The notes under the pieces are model-generated. The model saw only the letters and a list, made by a program, of their open reading frames with translations. It was not told where the DNA came from and searched no databases. From the NCBI RefSeq assembly GCF_016522505.1, contig NZ_JAEHOH010000010.1:124001-188000 (forward strand): a stretch of DNA of 64,000 nt, read 5' to 3'. This DNA comes from Leucobacter chromiisoli. GTDB lineage: Bacteria > Actinomycetota > Actinomycetes > Actinomycetales > Microbacteriaceae. Both the position numbers and the translations under genes were made by a program. This document shows, one piece after another, positions 26,416-34,375 of the stretch (within the stretch, counting starts at the first letter, position 1; each line of letters begins with the position of its first letter).

Positions 26416-26927
26416 CCACCACCGGGGAGCTCGCGGAAGTCGCGGAGCGGCTCGACGCCGACGCGTACGAGGCGTTCGCCTCGCGCTTCGACGGGCTGAG
26501 CGCCTCGTCGCGGGTGTTCTTCACCGGCCAGGGACGCTCCGGGCTCGCGGCCCGTATGGTCGCGATGCGGTTCATGCACATGGACCTGCCGTCGTCGTTC
26601 GTGGGGGAGGCCACGGCGCCCTCGATCGCGGCGGGCGACACGCTCGTCGTGATCTCCGGCTCGGGCAAGACGCCGGTGAGCGTGAACTTCGCCGAGGTCG
26701 CCCGCGGCGTCGGCGCGAGGGTGCTGCTCGTCACGCACCAGCAGGAGTCACCGCTGCAGGATCTCGCGGACGCGGCCATCGTGATCCCGGCGACGTCCGC
26801 GCAGTTCGGCGGCACGCTGTTCGAGGAGTCGGCGCTCGTGCTGCTCGACAGCATCGTGCTCGACCAGATGAACCGCAGGGGTACGCCGCACGAGTTGATG
26901 GCCGCGCGCCACACCAACTTCCTCTGA
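26379..26927 (+). CDS. 6-phospho-3-hexuloisomerase-like SIS-domain protein
   Basis: A 182-aa sugar isomerase (SIS) protein. FFTGQGRSGLAARMVAMRFMHM, the SFVGEATAPSIAAGD segment and VVISGSGKTPVSVN are the conserved 6-phospho-3-hexuloisomerase blocks. It interconverts arabino-3-hexulose 6-phosphate and fructose 6-phosphate. GAGGAGGAAG precedes the ATG, which lies inside the synthase gene (37-nt overlap), the usual synthase-isomerase pairing. Here the pair is embedded in a sugar/polyol uptake operon, so it may run towards pentose phosphate and formaldehyde, or fix formaldehyde made elsewhere. Confidence 0.87.
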   Translation: MDRGTDRHGAWLTTTGELAEVAERLDADAYEAFASRFDGLSASSRVFFTGQGRSGLAARMVAMRFMHMDLPSSFVGEATAPSIAAGDTLVVISGSGKTPVSVNFAEVARGVGARVLLVTHQQESPLQDLADAAIVIPATSAQFGGTLFEESALVLLDSIVLDQMNRRGTPHELMAARHTNFL

Positions 26928-26958
26928 CGGCCGGGACTGACGAGTGGAGGTCCACGTG

Positions 26959-27882
26959 ATGGAGCCCGCGGTCGGCATCGTCGGCGACGCCCTGATCGAC
27001 GTCGTCACCGACGCCAGGGGGGCCGTCGAGCATCCGGGGGGAGCGGGGCTGAACGTGGCAGTCGGCATCGCCAGGCTCGGGGGCCGCGCGATGCTGGCCG
27101 CGCCGTTCGCCGACGACGCGAGAGGCCGGGGGCTGAGACGGCTCCTCGGAACCGAGGGGGTCGAGGCGGTGCCGCTGCCGGGCGGGCGCGCGACCGGCGT
27201 CGCCGAGTCGTCGACCCGCGACGGAGAGCCGAGCTACTCGTTCTCGGACGAGATCCGGAACCGGCACTACACCTATCCGGAAGACGCCGAGCGGCGACTC
27301 GGCGAGTGCCGGGCCGTGGTGGTCACGTCGTTCCCAATGGGCGATCCGGAGGAGGTCGAGCGGCTGACGGCGCTGCTGTCGCGCATCGGGATCCCCGTCG
27401 CGGTCGACGCGAACGCCCGCGCGGCGCTGCTGCCGGATCGCGACGCGTACCGGAGGGGGTTCGAACGGCTCGCCGGCATGGCCGCGCTCGTGAAGGTCAG
27501 CACCGAGGATCTCGGGCTCCTCTACGGCGACGGGAACGATGCCCGGGGCCCCGGCGCCCACGCCCGCGGGCTCCTCTATCTCGGCGCTGCCGCCGTGGTC
27601 GAGACCGCCGGCGCGCGCGGCGCGACCGTGCACACGCCGGAGGGGCGCTCGAGCATCTCCCCGCCACCGCTTCCCGAGCCCGTCGTGAACTCGATGGGGG
27701 CGGGCGACGCACTGATGGCGCGGCTCGCCCTCGACCTCGGCTCCCCGCGGTGGCCGGGCAGCCTGGTCGGGTGGCCGGCCGTGCTGGGCGACGCCGTGGC
27801 GATCGCCTCCGAGACCTGCCGCATCGACGGCGCGCTGCTGCAGGCACCCGACTCTCGTGCGAGGAGCACCGCATGGAACTGA
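26959..27882 (+). CDS. PfkB-family carbohydrate kinase
   Basis: A 307-aa ribokinase-fold kinase. The N-terminal substrate region GGAGLNVAVGIARLGG and the C-terminal NSMGAGDALMARLALDLG, with the catalytic Asp in GAGD, are diagnostic. ATG at 26959 is chosen because GGAGG lies 8 nt upstream; GTG five codons earlier would sit on the ribosome site. It overlaps the polyol dehydrogenase gene by 10 nt. It should phosphorylate a ketose such as fructose after oxidation of the polyol, or the imported sugar. Specificity cannot be read. Confidence 0.88.
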   Translation: MEPAVGIVGDALIDVVTDARGAVEHPGGAGLNVAVGIARLGGRAMLAAPFADDARGRGLRRLLGTEGVEAVPLPGGRATGVAESSTRDGEPSYSFSDEIRNRHYTYPEDAERRLGECRAVVVTSFPMGDPEEVERLTALLSRIGIPVAVDANARAALLPDRDAYRRGFERLAGMAALVKVSTEDLGLLYGDGNDARGPGAHARGLLYLGAAAVVETAGARGATVHTPEGRSSISPPPLPEPVVNSMGAGDALMARLALDLGSPRWPGSLVGWPAVLGDAVAIASETCRIDGALLQAPDSRARSTAWN

Positions 27883-29357
27883 ACGACGGGTCGCTCGAGC
27901 GGCTACCCGAGCGGATCGCGCGCCCCCGCTACGACCGCGCGGGTCTCGCTCCGGGCATCGTGCACATCGGGGTCGGCAACTTCATGCGCGCGCACCACGC
28001 GCTCTACCTCGACGACCTCATGAACCGCGGCCTCGCGCTCGACTGGGCGATCAGCGGCATCGGGCTGATCTCGCCGAACGCCCCCGCGCGCACCGCCATG
28101 GGGCCGCAGGACTGCCTCTACACCCTCACCGAGAAGCATCCGGACGGCCGATGCGAGAGTCGGGTCGTGGGGTCGATCAGCGAGTACCATTACGCGCCGG
28201 ACGATCCCGAGCTCGCGATCTCCAGGATCGCCAGACCCGAGACCCGCATCGTCTCGCTGACCATCACCGAGGGCGGCTACGACGTCGACGACCGCACCGG
28301 GGAATTCCTCGGGCGCTCCGCGATCGTGCGCGCCGACCTCGAGGCGGAGCGCTGCACCCGCAGCGCCTTCGGACTGGTGCTCGAGGCCATGCGGATCCGC
28401 CGGGATCGCGGCGACGGCGGGCTCACGGTCATGTCGTGCGACAACATGCAGGGCAACGGGCGCGTCGCGCAGGCGGCGTTCCTCGGGTTCGCGCGCCGCA
28501 GGGATCCGGATCTGGCGGCCTGGATGGAGCGGAACCTCTCGTTCCCCAACTCGATGGTCGACCGGGTGGCCCCGCGCACCTCCGACGCCGACCGCGCGCA
28601 TCTGCTCGAGCGCTACGGGCTCGACGACCGGTGGCCGGTCACGGCCGAGCCGTTCCGCCAGTGGGTGCTCGAGGACGACTTCGCCGCGGGCCGACCGCCC
28701 TACGAGGAGGCCGGGGTCGAGATCGTGGACGACGTCGTGCCCTACGAGCTGATGAAGCTGCGGCTCGCGAACGGCACGCACCAGGCGCTCGCCTACTTCG
28801 GCAGGCTCCTCGGGCACACGTACGTGCACGAGGCGATCGTCGATCCCGACATCCGCCCCGTACTGCTGCGATACATCGACGAAGAGGCGATTCCGACGCT
28901 CGCCCCGATCCCCGGCCAGGATTTCCGGGCCTTCGGCCGCACGGTGCTCGAGCGGTTCGGCAATCCGCAGCTGCAGGACACCCTCGTGCGGATCTGCGAG
29001 GAGACCTCGGACCGGATCCCCAAGTTCCTGCTGCCGGTCGTCTTCGACCGGCTGGGCGCCGACGAGCGGGCCGACGTCTGCGCAGCGGTGGTCGCGAGCT
29101 GGGCCCGATACGCGGAGGGCGTCGGAGATGACGGCGAGCCGTTCGAAGTGCGGGATCCGCTGCGTGAGCAGCTGATGGAGCGGGCGGGCCGCCAGGGGGA
29201 GGAGCCGCTCGCATTCCTCGGCAACCGCGAGATCTTCGGCGATCTCGCGGATCGACCGGAGTTCGTCGGGCCCTACCTCCGGGCGCTGACCTCGCTCCGC
29301 GAGCGTGGGGCCAGGGAGACGCTCGGCGAGTTGAAGCGCCCGCCCTCGGGCGGGTGA
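27873..29357 (+). CDS. mannitol dehydrogenase family (long-chain polyol) protein
   Basis: A 494-aa long-chain polyol dehydrogenase. The N-terminal IVHIGVGNFMRAHHALYLDDL is the NAD-binding motif of the family; NSMVDRVAP lies in the middle. The catalytic Lys-Asn-His signature is MKLRLANGTHQALAYFG. Characterised relatives oxidise mannitol, arabitol, fructuronate or tagaturonate. GAGGAG lies 6 nt before the ATG, which overlaps the kinase gene. Proposed sequence with its neighbours: polyol to ketose, phosphorylation, isomerisation by the hexuloisomerase. It is the last gene of the LacI operon. Confidence 0.9.
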   Translation: MELNDGSLERLPERIARPRYDRAGLAPGIVHIGVGNFMRAHHALYLDDLMNRGLALDWAISGIGLISPNAPARTAMGPQDCLYTLTEKHPDGRCESRVVGSISEYHYAPDDPELAISRIARPETRIVSLTITEGGYDVDDRTGEFLGRSAIVRADLEAERCTRSAFGLVLEAMRIRRDRGDGGLTVMSCDNMQGNGRVAQAAFLGFARRRDPDLAAWMERNLSFPNSMVDRVAPRTSDADRAHLLERYGLDDRWPVTAEPFRQWVLEDDFAAGRPPYEEAGVEIVDDVVPYELMKLRLANGTHQALAYFGRLLGHTYVHEAIVDPDIRPVLLRYIDEEAIPTLAPIPGQDFRAFGRTVLERFGNPQLQDTLVRICEETSDRIPKFLLPVVFDRLGADERADVCAAVVASWARYAEGVGDDGEPFEVRDPLREQLMERAGRQGEEPLAFLGNREIFGDLADRPEFVGPYLRALTSLRERGARETLGELKRPPSGG

Positions 29358-29438
29358 GCCGGGAGGGAGCGGCACCTCGGACGGCCACGGGCATCGCACC
29401 CGCGCGCCCGACGCACCGGAGGTGAGAGGATCGAGGGC

Positions 29439-30896
29439 ATGGACGCTGAGCACGAGACCGCCGCCGAGACCGCACCCGTCGAACCGCCTGCCGCCGCTGT
29501 GGAGGCGGGGCTCCGAGCGGCGGTCGAATCGGGACTGCCGCGGGCGATCGCGGAGCTGGAGCGGCTGGTGCGCATCCCGTCCGTCTCGTGGCCGGCCTTC
29601 GACCCCGCCCGCGTCGCCGAGAGCGCCGAAGCCGTCGCCGAGCTGCTGCGCGACACCGGCGTCTTCGAGACCGTCGACATCCGGCGAGCGCCGGTCGAGG
29701 GCGGCTCGGAACCGGGGCAGCCCGCCGTGGTGGCGCGTCGGACCGCGCGGAACGGCAGGCCGACCGTGCTGCTCTACGCGCACCACGACGTGCAGCCTCC
29801 CGGCCGGGACGAGGCGTGGCAGACGCCGCCCTTCGAGCCGGTACGCCGCGAGAGCCCCGACGGCGAGCGGCTCTACGGGCGCGGAGCCGCCGACGACAAG
29901 GCCGGCGTCATGGTGCACGTGGGCGCCATCCGCGCGCTCGCCGCGACGCTCGAGGGGCTGGGCCCCGATCTCGACCTCGGCCTCGCGGTGTTCATCGAGG
30001 GCGAGGAGGAGTGGGCCTCCCGATCCTTCGGCAACTTCCTGCGCGAGAATCGCGAGCTCCTGGCGGCCGACGCGATCATCGTCGCCGACTCCGACAACTG
30101 GGACACCGAGACCCCGGCCATCACGGTCGCGCTCCGGGGCGCCGTCGCCTTCAACCTGCGCGTCGACACGCTCGATCGCGCCTCCCACTCGGGGATGTTC
30201 GGGGGTGCGGTGCCCGACGCGATGCTCGCCGCGGTCCGGCTGCTCGACACGCTCTGGGACGCCGACGGCGCCGTGGCGGTCGAGGGGCTCCGCTCGGCGG
30301 GCCTCGAGGTGCCGGCCTACGACGCGGATCGCCTGCGCTCCGAGACCGGGCTGCTCGACGGGGTGCAGCCGATCGGCCGCGGCGAGATCCTCTCCCGCCT
30401 CTGGTCGGAGCCGGCGATCACCGTCACCGGCATCGACGCCCCCGACGTCGCGAACGCCTCGAACACGCTCATCCCCGGAGTCAGGGTGCGCATCAGCGCG
30501 AGGATCGCACCGGGCCAGGACGCCGGCGAGGCCTACGAGGCGATCCGGGAGCACCTCGAGCGGAACGCCCCGTTCGGCGCCCGCCTCGACTTCGAGGACG
30601 TCGACGCCGGCCAGCCGTTCCTCATCGACACGGGCGGGTGGGCCGTCGAGGAGATGCGGGCGGCGATGCACGCCGGATGGGGCCGCGAGGCCGTCGACAC
30701 CGGTATCGGCGGATCGATCCCGTTCATCGCCGAGCTGGCCGAGGAGTTCCCCGACGCGCAGATCCTCGTGACGGGCGTCGAGGATCCCGACACCCGCGCG
30801 CACAGCCCCAACGAGTCGCTGCACCTGGGCGTCTTCGAGCGGGCGCTGCTCAGCGAGGCGATCTTCCTGGCGCGGCTCAACGGGCGCTCGGCGTAG
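29439..30896 (+). CDS. M20 family dipeptidase / metallopeptidase
   Basis: A 485-aa zinc peptidase of the M20 (CNDP-like) group. Metal and catalytic motifs: LLYAHHDVQP, YGRGAADDKAGV and the catalytic FIEGEEEW. The lid-domain His is in ASHSGMFGGAVPD, and TRAHSPNESL near the C-terminus supplies the last ligand. It hydrolyses dipeptides or N-acyl amino acids in the cytoplasm. It lies 81 nt after the polyol operon and is probably transcribed separately. The N-terminal 25 residues are Ala/Glu-rich and unconserved. Confidence 0.9.
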   Translation: MDAEHETAAETAPVEPPAAAVEAGLRAAVESGLPRAIAELERLVRIPSVSWPAFDPARVAESAEAVAELLRDTGVFETVDIRRAPVEGGSEPGQPAVVARRTARNGRPTVLLYAHHDVQPPGRDEAWQTPPFEPVRRESPDGERLYGRGAADDKAGVMVHVGAIRALAATLEGLGPDLDLGLAVFIEGEEEWASRSFGNFLRENRELLAADAIIVADSDNWDTETPAITVALRGAVAFNLRVDTLDRASHSGMFGGAVPDAMLAAVRLLDTLWDADGAVAVEGLRSAGLEVPAYDADRLRSETGLLDGVQPIGRGEILSRLWSEPAITVTGIDAPDVANASNTLIPGVRVRISARIAPGQDAGEAYEAIREHLERNAPFGARLDFEDVDAGQPFLIDTGGWAVEEMRAAMHAGWGREAVDTGIGGSIPFIAELAEEFPDAQILVTGVEDPDTRAHSPNESLHLGVFERALLSEAIFLARLNGRSA

Positions 30897-30910
30897 CGCA
30901 GCGGGCGTTT

Positions 30911-31003
30911 CGCGAGCGGATGGGGGATTCGCGAGTGGATGCCTGAATCGCGCACCGGGACCGTGTCTCGGCCATCCGCTCGAGAAAGAGCCATCCACTC
31001 GCG
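30911..31003. repeat. four-part repeat: two direct copies and their two inverted copies
   Basis: CGAGCGGATGG (30913-30923) and CGCGAGTGGATG (30930-30941) are near-identical direct copies. CCATCCGCTCG (30972-30982) and CATCCACTCGCG (30992-31003) are their exact complements, in the same order. A pairs with A' (11 bp) and B with B' (12 bp), in interleaved order. The repeats fill the gap between the peptidase gene and the DUF1801 gene. A dispersed repeat or a transcript-end structure is possible. Confidence 0.6.
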
Positions 31004-31023
31004 GCGTAGAGGATAATGAGCGC

Positions 31024-31449
31024 ATGGCCGAGCCGAAGACGAAACCCACCGATCAGAGCGTCCGCGCGTTCCTCGAGGCCGCGACCCCCGCCCGCCGCCG
31101 CGAGGACGGGCTCGCGCTCGCCGCCGTGTTCCACGAGGTCACGGGCGCCGATCCGGTCATGTGGGGCCCGTCGATCGTCGGCTACGGCAGCTACCGCTAC
31201 GTCTCCCCGGCGAATCCGCGCACCCGCGGCGACTGGCCGAAGGCCGGCTTCTCGCCGCGCAAGGCGCAGCTCTCGATCTACGGGCTGAAGGATCTGCCCG
31301 AGGGCGCCGCGCTGCTTCCGGATCTCGGCACGTACACCGAGGGCGCGGGCTGCGTCTACGTGAAGAAGCTCGACGACATCGACCTCGACGTGCTGCGCCG
31401 GCTCATCGCGATCGCGTGGTCGCGCGAGGACGATCCCGAGCCGGCCTGA
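31024..31449 (+). CDS. DUF1801 domain protein
   Basis: A 141-aa protein matching the DUF1801 (YdhG-like) family. The conserved parts are VFHEVTGADPVMWGPSIVGYGSYRY and WPKAGFSPRKAQLSIYGLKD, with a C-terminal helix. The fold is alpha/beta and related to YjbR/CyaY-like domains; no enzymatic role is established. It stands alone, 72 bp from the convergent xylulokinase gene, with the four-part repeat immediately upstream. Confidence 0.85.
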   Translation: MAEPKTKPTDQSVRAFLEAATPARRREDGLALAAVFHEVTGADPVMWGPSIVGYGSYRYVSPANPRTRGDWPKAGFSPRKAQLSIYGLKDLPEGAALLPDLGTYTEGAGCVYVKKLDDIDLDVLRRLIAIAWSREDDPEPA

Positions 31450-31521
31450 TCCCGCACCGGCCGCTCAGGCCCGGCGCCGACCCCGGCCATGTCGACTCGG
31501 GCCCGATCCGCCGCCCGCCGC

Positions 31522-32811
31522 TCAGGCCCCGAGCACCCGGGCCGCCTGGCGCGCGGCGCCGAGCGCGACGTACTCGCCGGGGGTCGGCACCTCCACGGGG
31601 AGGCCGAGGATCTCGGGTGCGATTCGACGCACCGCCTCCGACTGGGCTCCGCCGCCGATGAGCAGCGCGCGCTCGAGCGGGACGTTCAGGCCGCGCAGCG
31701 CCTCGACGCCCGCGCTGAGCCCGCTGAGCATGCCCTCGACCGCGGCGCGGGCGAGATTCTCCCGGGTGGTCGACGCGAGCGTCATGCCGCTGAGCGAGGC
31801 GGTCGCGTCGGGCAGGTTCGGGGTGCGCTCACCCTCGAAGTAGGGCAGCAGCGTCAGGCCCCCGGCCCCCGGCTCGGCCTGCAGGGCGAGGTCGCTGAGC
31901 TCGCCGTGGTCCACCCCGAGCAGGCGCGCGATCGCGTCGAGCACGCGTGCAGCGTTGAGCGTGACGACGATGGGCAGGAAGCCGCCGTCGGCGTCCGCGA
32001 AGCCCGCGACGGTGCCGCTCGGGTCGATGGTGCGCTCGGCGCTCACCGCGAAGACGGTGCCGCTCGTGCCGATCGAGACGACCACGTCGCCCGTGTGCGC
32101 CCCGACGCCGAGCGCGGCCCCGGCGTTGTCGCCCGCACCTGGGCCGACGCGACGCCCGCGCGCGTCGGCGACGCTCTCGAGAGGGCCGAGCACGCGGGGC
32201 AGCAGCGCGTCCCCGCCGAGCGCCGCGGACAGGATCTCGCGGTCGTAGTCGCCCGAGTCGGGGCTCCAGTAGCCGGTGCCGGACGCATCGGAGCGATCGG
32301 TGACGAGCTCGTCGAGCGCCGGGTTCTCGGGGCCGAAGCCGCGCAGCCGCCAGGTGAGCCAGTCGTGCGGAAGCGCCACCGCCGCGACGCGAGAGGCGTT
32401 CTCGGGCTCGTTGTCGCGCAGCCAGCGCAGCTTCGTCACCGTGAACGAGGCTACGGGCACGACGCCGGTGCGGCGCGCGAACTCCGCCGCGCCGAACTCC
32501 TCGATCAGATCGAGCGCCGAGCCGGCCGAGCGGGTGTCGTTCCACAGCAGCGCGTCCCGGATGACGCGCCCCTCGTCGTCGAGCGCGACCATGCCGTGCT
32601 GCTGGCCGCCGATCGCCCACGCCTCGACATCGTCGATGCCGCCCGCGTCGGCGATGGCGCTCTGCAGTGCGGTCCACCACGCTTCAGGATCGACCGAGCT
32701 GCCGTCGGGATGGGAGGCGCGCCCCGAGCGGACGATCTCGTCGCTCGCGGTGTCGACGATCACGACCTTGCACGACTGCGTCGACGAATCGATACCCATC
32801 ACCAGTGCCAC
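31522..32811 (-). CDS. xylB: xylulokinase
   Basis: A 429-aa FGGY kinase. The N-terminal phosphate motif [15 protein letters not shown], the segments [15 protein letters not shown] and [28 protein letters not shown] and [16 protein letters not shown] match xylulokinases. It is shorter than the usual 480-500 aa, mainly through compact loops. It phosphorylates D-xylulose to xylulose 5-phosphate, feeding the pentose phosphate pathway. GTG at 32811 has AAGGAG 5 nt upstream. It lies close to, but opposite in strand to, the polyol operon, whose dehydrogenase could supply xylulose if the substrate is arabitol. Confidence 0.88.
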   Translation of the reverse strand: MALVMGIDSSTQSCKVVIVDTASDEIVRSGRASHPDGSSVDPEAWWTALQSAIADAGGIDDVEAWAIGGQQHGMVALDDEGRVIRDALLWNDTRSAGSALDLIEEFGAAEFARRTGVVPVASFTVTKLRWLRDNEPENASRVAAVALPHDWLTWRLRGFGPENPALDELVTDRSDASGTGYWSPDSGDYDREILSAALGGDALLPRVLGPLESVADARGRRVGPGAGDNAGAALGVGAHTGDVVVSIGTSGTVFAVSAERTIDPSGTVAGFADADGGFLPIVVTLNAARVLDAIARLLGVDHGELSDLALQAEPGAGGLTLLPYFEGERTPNLPDATASLSGMTLASTTRENLARAAVEGMLSGLSAGVEALRGLNVPLERALLIGGGAQSEAVRRIAPEILGLPVEVPTPGEYVALGAARQAARVLGA

Positions 32812-32841
32812 GGCGTCTCCTTGTACACGTTGCTCGGGAAC

Positions 32842-32861
32842 CGTCCGCCGCGCGGCGGACG
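32842..32861. promoter_or_regulatory. 20-bp perfect palindrome upstream of xylB
   Basis: CGTCCGCCGCGCGGCGGACG is fully self-complementary, with no loop, and begins 31 bp before the xylB start codon on the minus strand. It sits between AT-richer promoter-like sequence (GAATAC/TACATT read on the minus strand) and the ribosome site. Operator or leader hairpin are both possible. Confidence 0.45.
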
Positions 32862-32926
32862 ACCGTATTCAGAATGTATCAGTCCCGGTGGACCCGGTTC
32901 CGACCCCGCGGTGCCCGGCGGAGACG

Positions 32927-32941
32927 CCCGGCCCCGCCGGG
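32927..32941 (-). terminator. possible terminator of the DsbA-like gene
   Basis: CCCGGC-CCC-GCCGGG lies directly after the stop codon of the minus-strand thioredoxin-fold gene. It is short and lacks a U-run, so the assignment is tentative. Confidence 0.3.
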
Positions 32942-32943
32942 GT

Positions 32944-34227
32944 TCAGGGCTGGAGCTCGGACTGCACCTGCAGCAGGTGCGCCTCCAGATCGCCGTCGCT
33001 CGCCTGGTCCCACGGCACACCGTTGACGACCACCGTCGGGGTGGAGCTGACGGGCCGGGGGCCGCCCTCCAGGCCCAGCATGCCCTCGCTCGTGGCGACC
33101 CTCGTGTTCTCGTCGAAGAAGTCGTCGAAGGGCACCTCACGCACGCAGCCCTCGAGCTCCTCGTCGACGATCGCTCCCGCGTCCTCGGCGACGTCGAGCA
33201 GCTCGTCGGCGGTCAGACCCTCCGTGCCCTCGGCGGGCTGCACGTCCGGGCTCAGCAGGAGGCCGTGCGCCGCGAAAGCGGTCTCCGGCTGCTGCTCGAC
33301 CAGGCACCCGAAGAGATTCGCGGCCCGCGTCGAGTACTCGCCGCCCATCGACATGCTGTCGAGGAAGTTCAGCGGGTAGACCTGCAGGGTGATGTCACCG
33401 GCGTCGACGAAGTCCTCGAGCATCGTGCCGTAGGTCTGTTCGAAGGATCCGCAGGCGGGGCACATGTAGTCCACGTACACCGTCACGTCGAGCGGCAGCG
33501 CATCGCGGTCGACGTCGGGCGCGACCCGATCCTCGAACTCGGCGAGCGCGGGGGTCGGCATCACCGTGAAGCCCTCCTCGAAGACGGCGCCGCCCGAGAG
33601 CATGTTCTCGGGGGCGTAGCCGAACCGGGAGTCGGAGTCCGGCGCCTCGAACGGATCCGGGCCCTCCGCGCTGCGGGACGCGGATTCGGCGGCGGAGAAC
33701 AGCGCCCCCATCGTCACGCCGAAGACGCTGAGCATGACGATCAGGACGATGGCCGTGAGCACCTGGACGCCCAGCATCACGTAGCCGATGATGGTGCCGG
33801 CGAGCGCGAAGCCCTGGCCTCGCGTGCCGTCGCGCTTCGTCTGCTTGAGCGCGATGTGGCCGCAGATGATACCGACGAGGCTGACGAAGAAGGAGCCGAT
33901 GAAGGCCACGAGCGCGAGCGGGTTCATCGGGGGCTCGAGCTGAGGCTGGCCCTGGTACGGGGAGTACGGGGGCTGCGGGCCGCCCGCCGGCGGGATCGGG
34001 GGATACCCACCCGCCGGAGGGGCTGATGGTGCCGGCGGGGCCGGCGGGGCTGCTGGTGCCGGAGGGGCTGCTGGTGCCGGCGGGGCCGGCGGGGCTGCAG
34101 GCGGAGCGGGGGGCTCCGGCGGCTGCGGCGGGGTCTGCGGGGCCGGAGGGCCCGAGGGGGTGCCGGGTTCCCGGCTCTGCGGCTCCCCGTCGTGCGCGGC
34201 GTCGCCGGGGTTCTGCTGGTCAGACAT
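32944..34227 (-). CDS. membrane-anchored DsbA-like thioredoxin-fold protein with Pro-rich N-terminus and DUF4190-like segment
   Basis: A 427-aa protein. Residues about 20-100 are a Pro/Ala-rich cytoplasmic tail. Two membrane segments follow (about 104-124 and 141-170) flanking KQTKRDGTRGQG, the layout of DUF4190 proteins. An extracytoplasmic DsbA/thioredoxin domain begins near 245, with the active site CPAC at 256-259 (VYVDYMCPACGSF) and a cis-Pro region SSTPTVVVNG. It probably forms or isomerises disulfides in exported proteins. ATG at 34227 has GGGAG 5 nt upstream. It is divergent from the GuaB1 gene. Confidence 0.83.
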   Translation of the reverse strand: MSDQQNPGDAAHDGEPQSREPGTPSGPPAPQTPPQPPEPPAPPAAPPAPPAPAAPPAPAAPPAPPAPSAPPAGGYPPIPPAGGPQPPYSPYQGQPQLEPPMNPLALVAFIGSFFVSLVGIICGHIALKQTKRDGTRGQGFALAGTIIGYVMLGVQVLTAIVLIVMLSVFGVTMGALFSAAESASRSAEGPDPFEAPDSDSRFGYAPENMLSGGAVFEEGFTVMPTPALAEFEDRVAPDVDRDALPLDVTVYVDYMCPACGSFEQTYGTMLEDFVDAGDITLQVYPLNFLDSMSMGGEYSTRAANLFGCLVEQQPETAFAAHGLLLSPDVQPAEGTEGLTADELLDVAEDAGAIVDEELEGCVREVPFDDFFDENTRVATSEGMLGLEGGPRPVSSTPTVVVNGVPWDQASDGDLEAHLLQVQSELQP

Positions 34228-34375
34228 CGTTCTCCCTCTGCTCCCTCTGCTCCGGTGGTCGCTCCGCACAGGACGCGCCCGCGCGTGCGCCTCCAGTCTG
34301 GCATCCTCGTGCGCGCGCCGGAACTCTGCGCCGTCGCGGAGGTGCGGATCCGGCTGCATGGCCTAGCGTGGAGGC

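Noticed and set aside
27903-31049. Open frame of over 1000 codons on the minus strand, antisense to the polyol dehydrogenase and peptidase genes
   Set aside because: It is a GC-driven shadow: its translation is Arg/Asp/Val-rich with no domain, while the opposite strand holds two well-recognised enzymes.
31489-34026. Plus-strand open frame of 845 codons
   Set aside because: It crosses xylulokinase, an intergenic region and the DsbA-like gene on the opposite strand, and its composition is repetitive Arg/Glu/Asp.
34027-34115. GC-rich minisatellite-like tract
   Set aside because: It codes for the Pro/Ala-rich tail of the DsbA-like protein; coding constraint explains the repetition.
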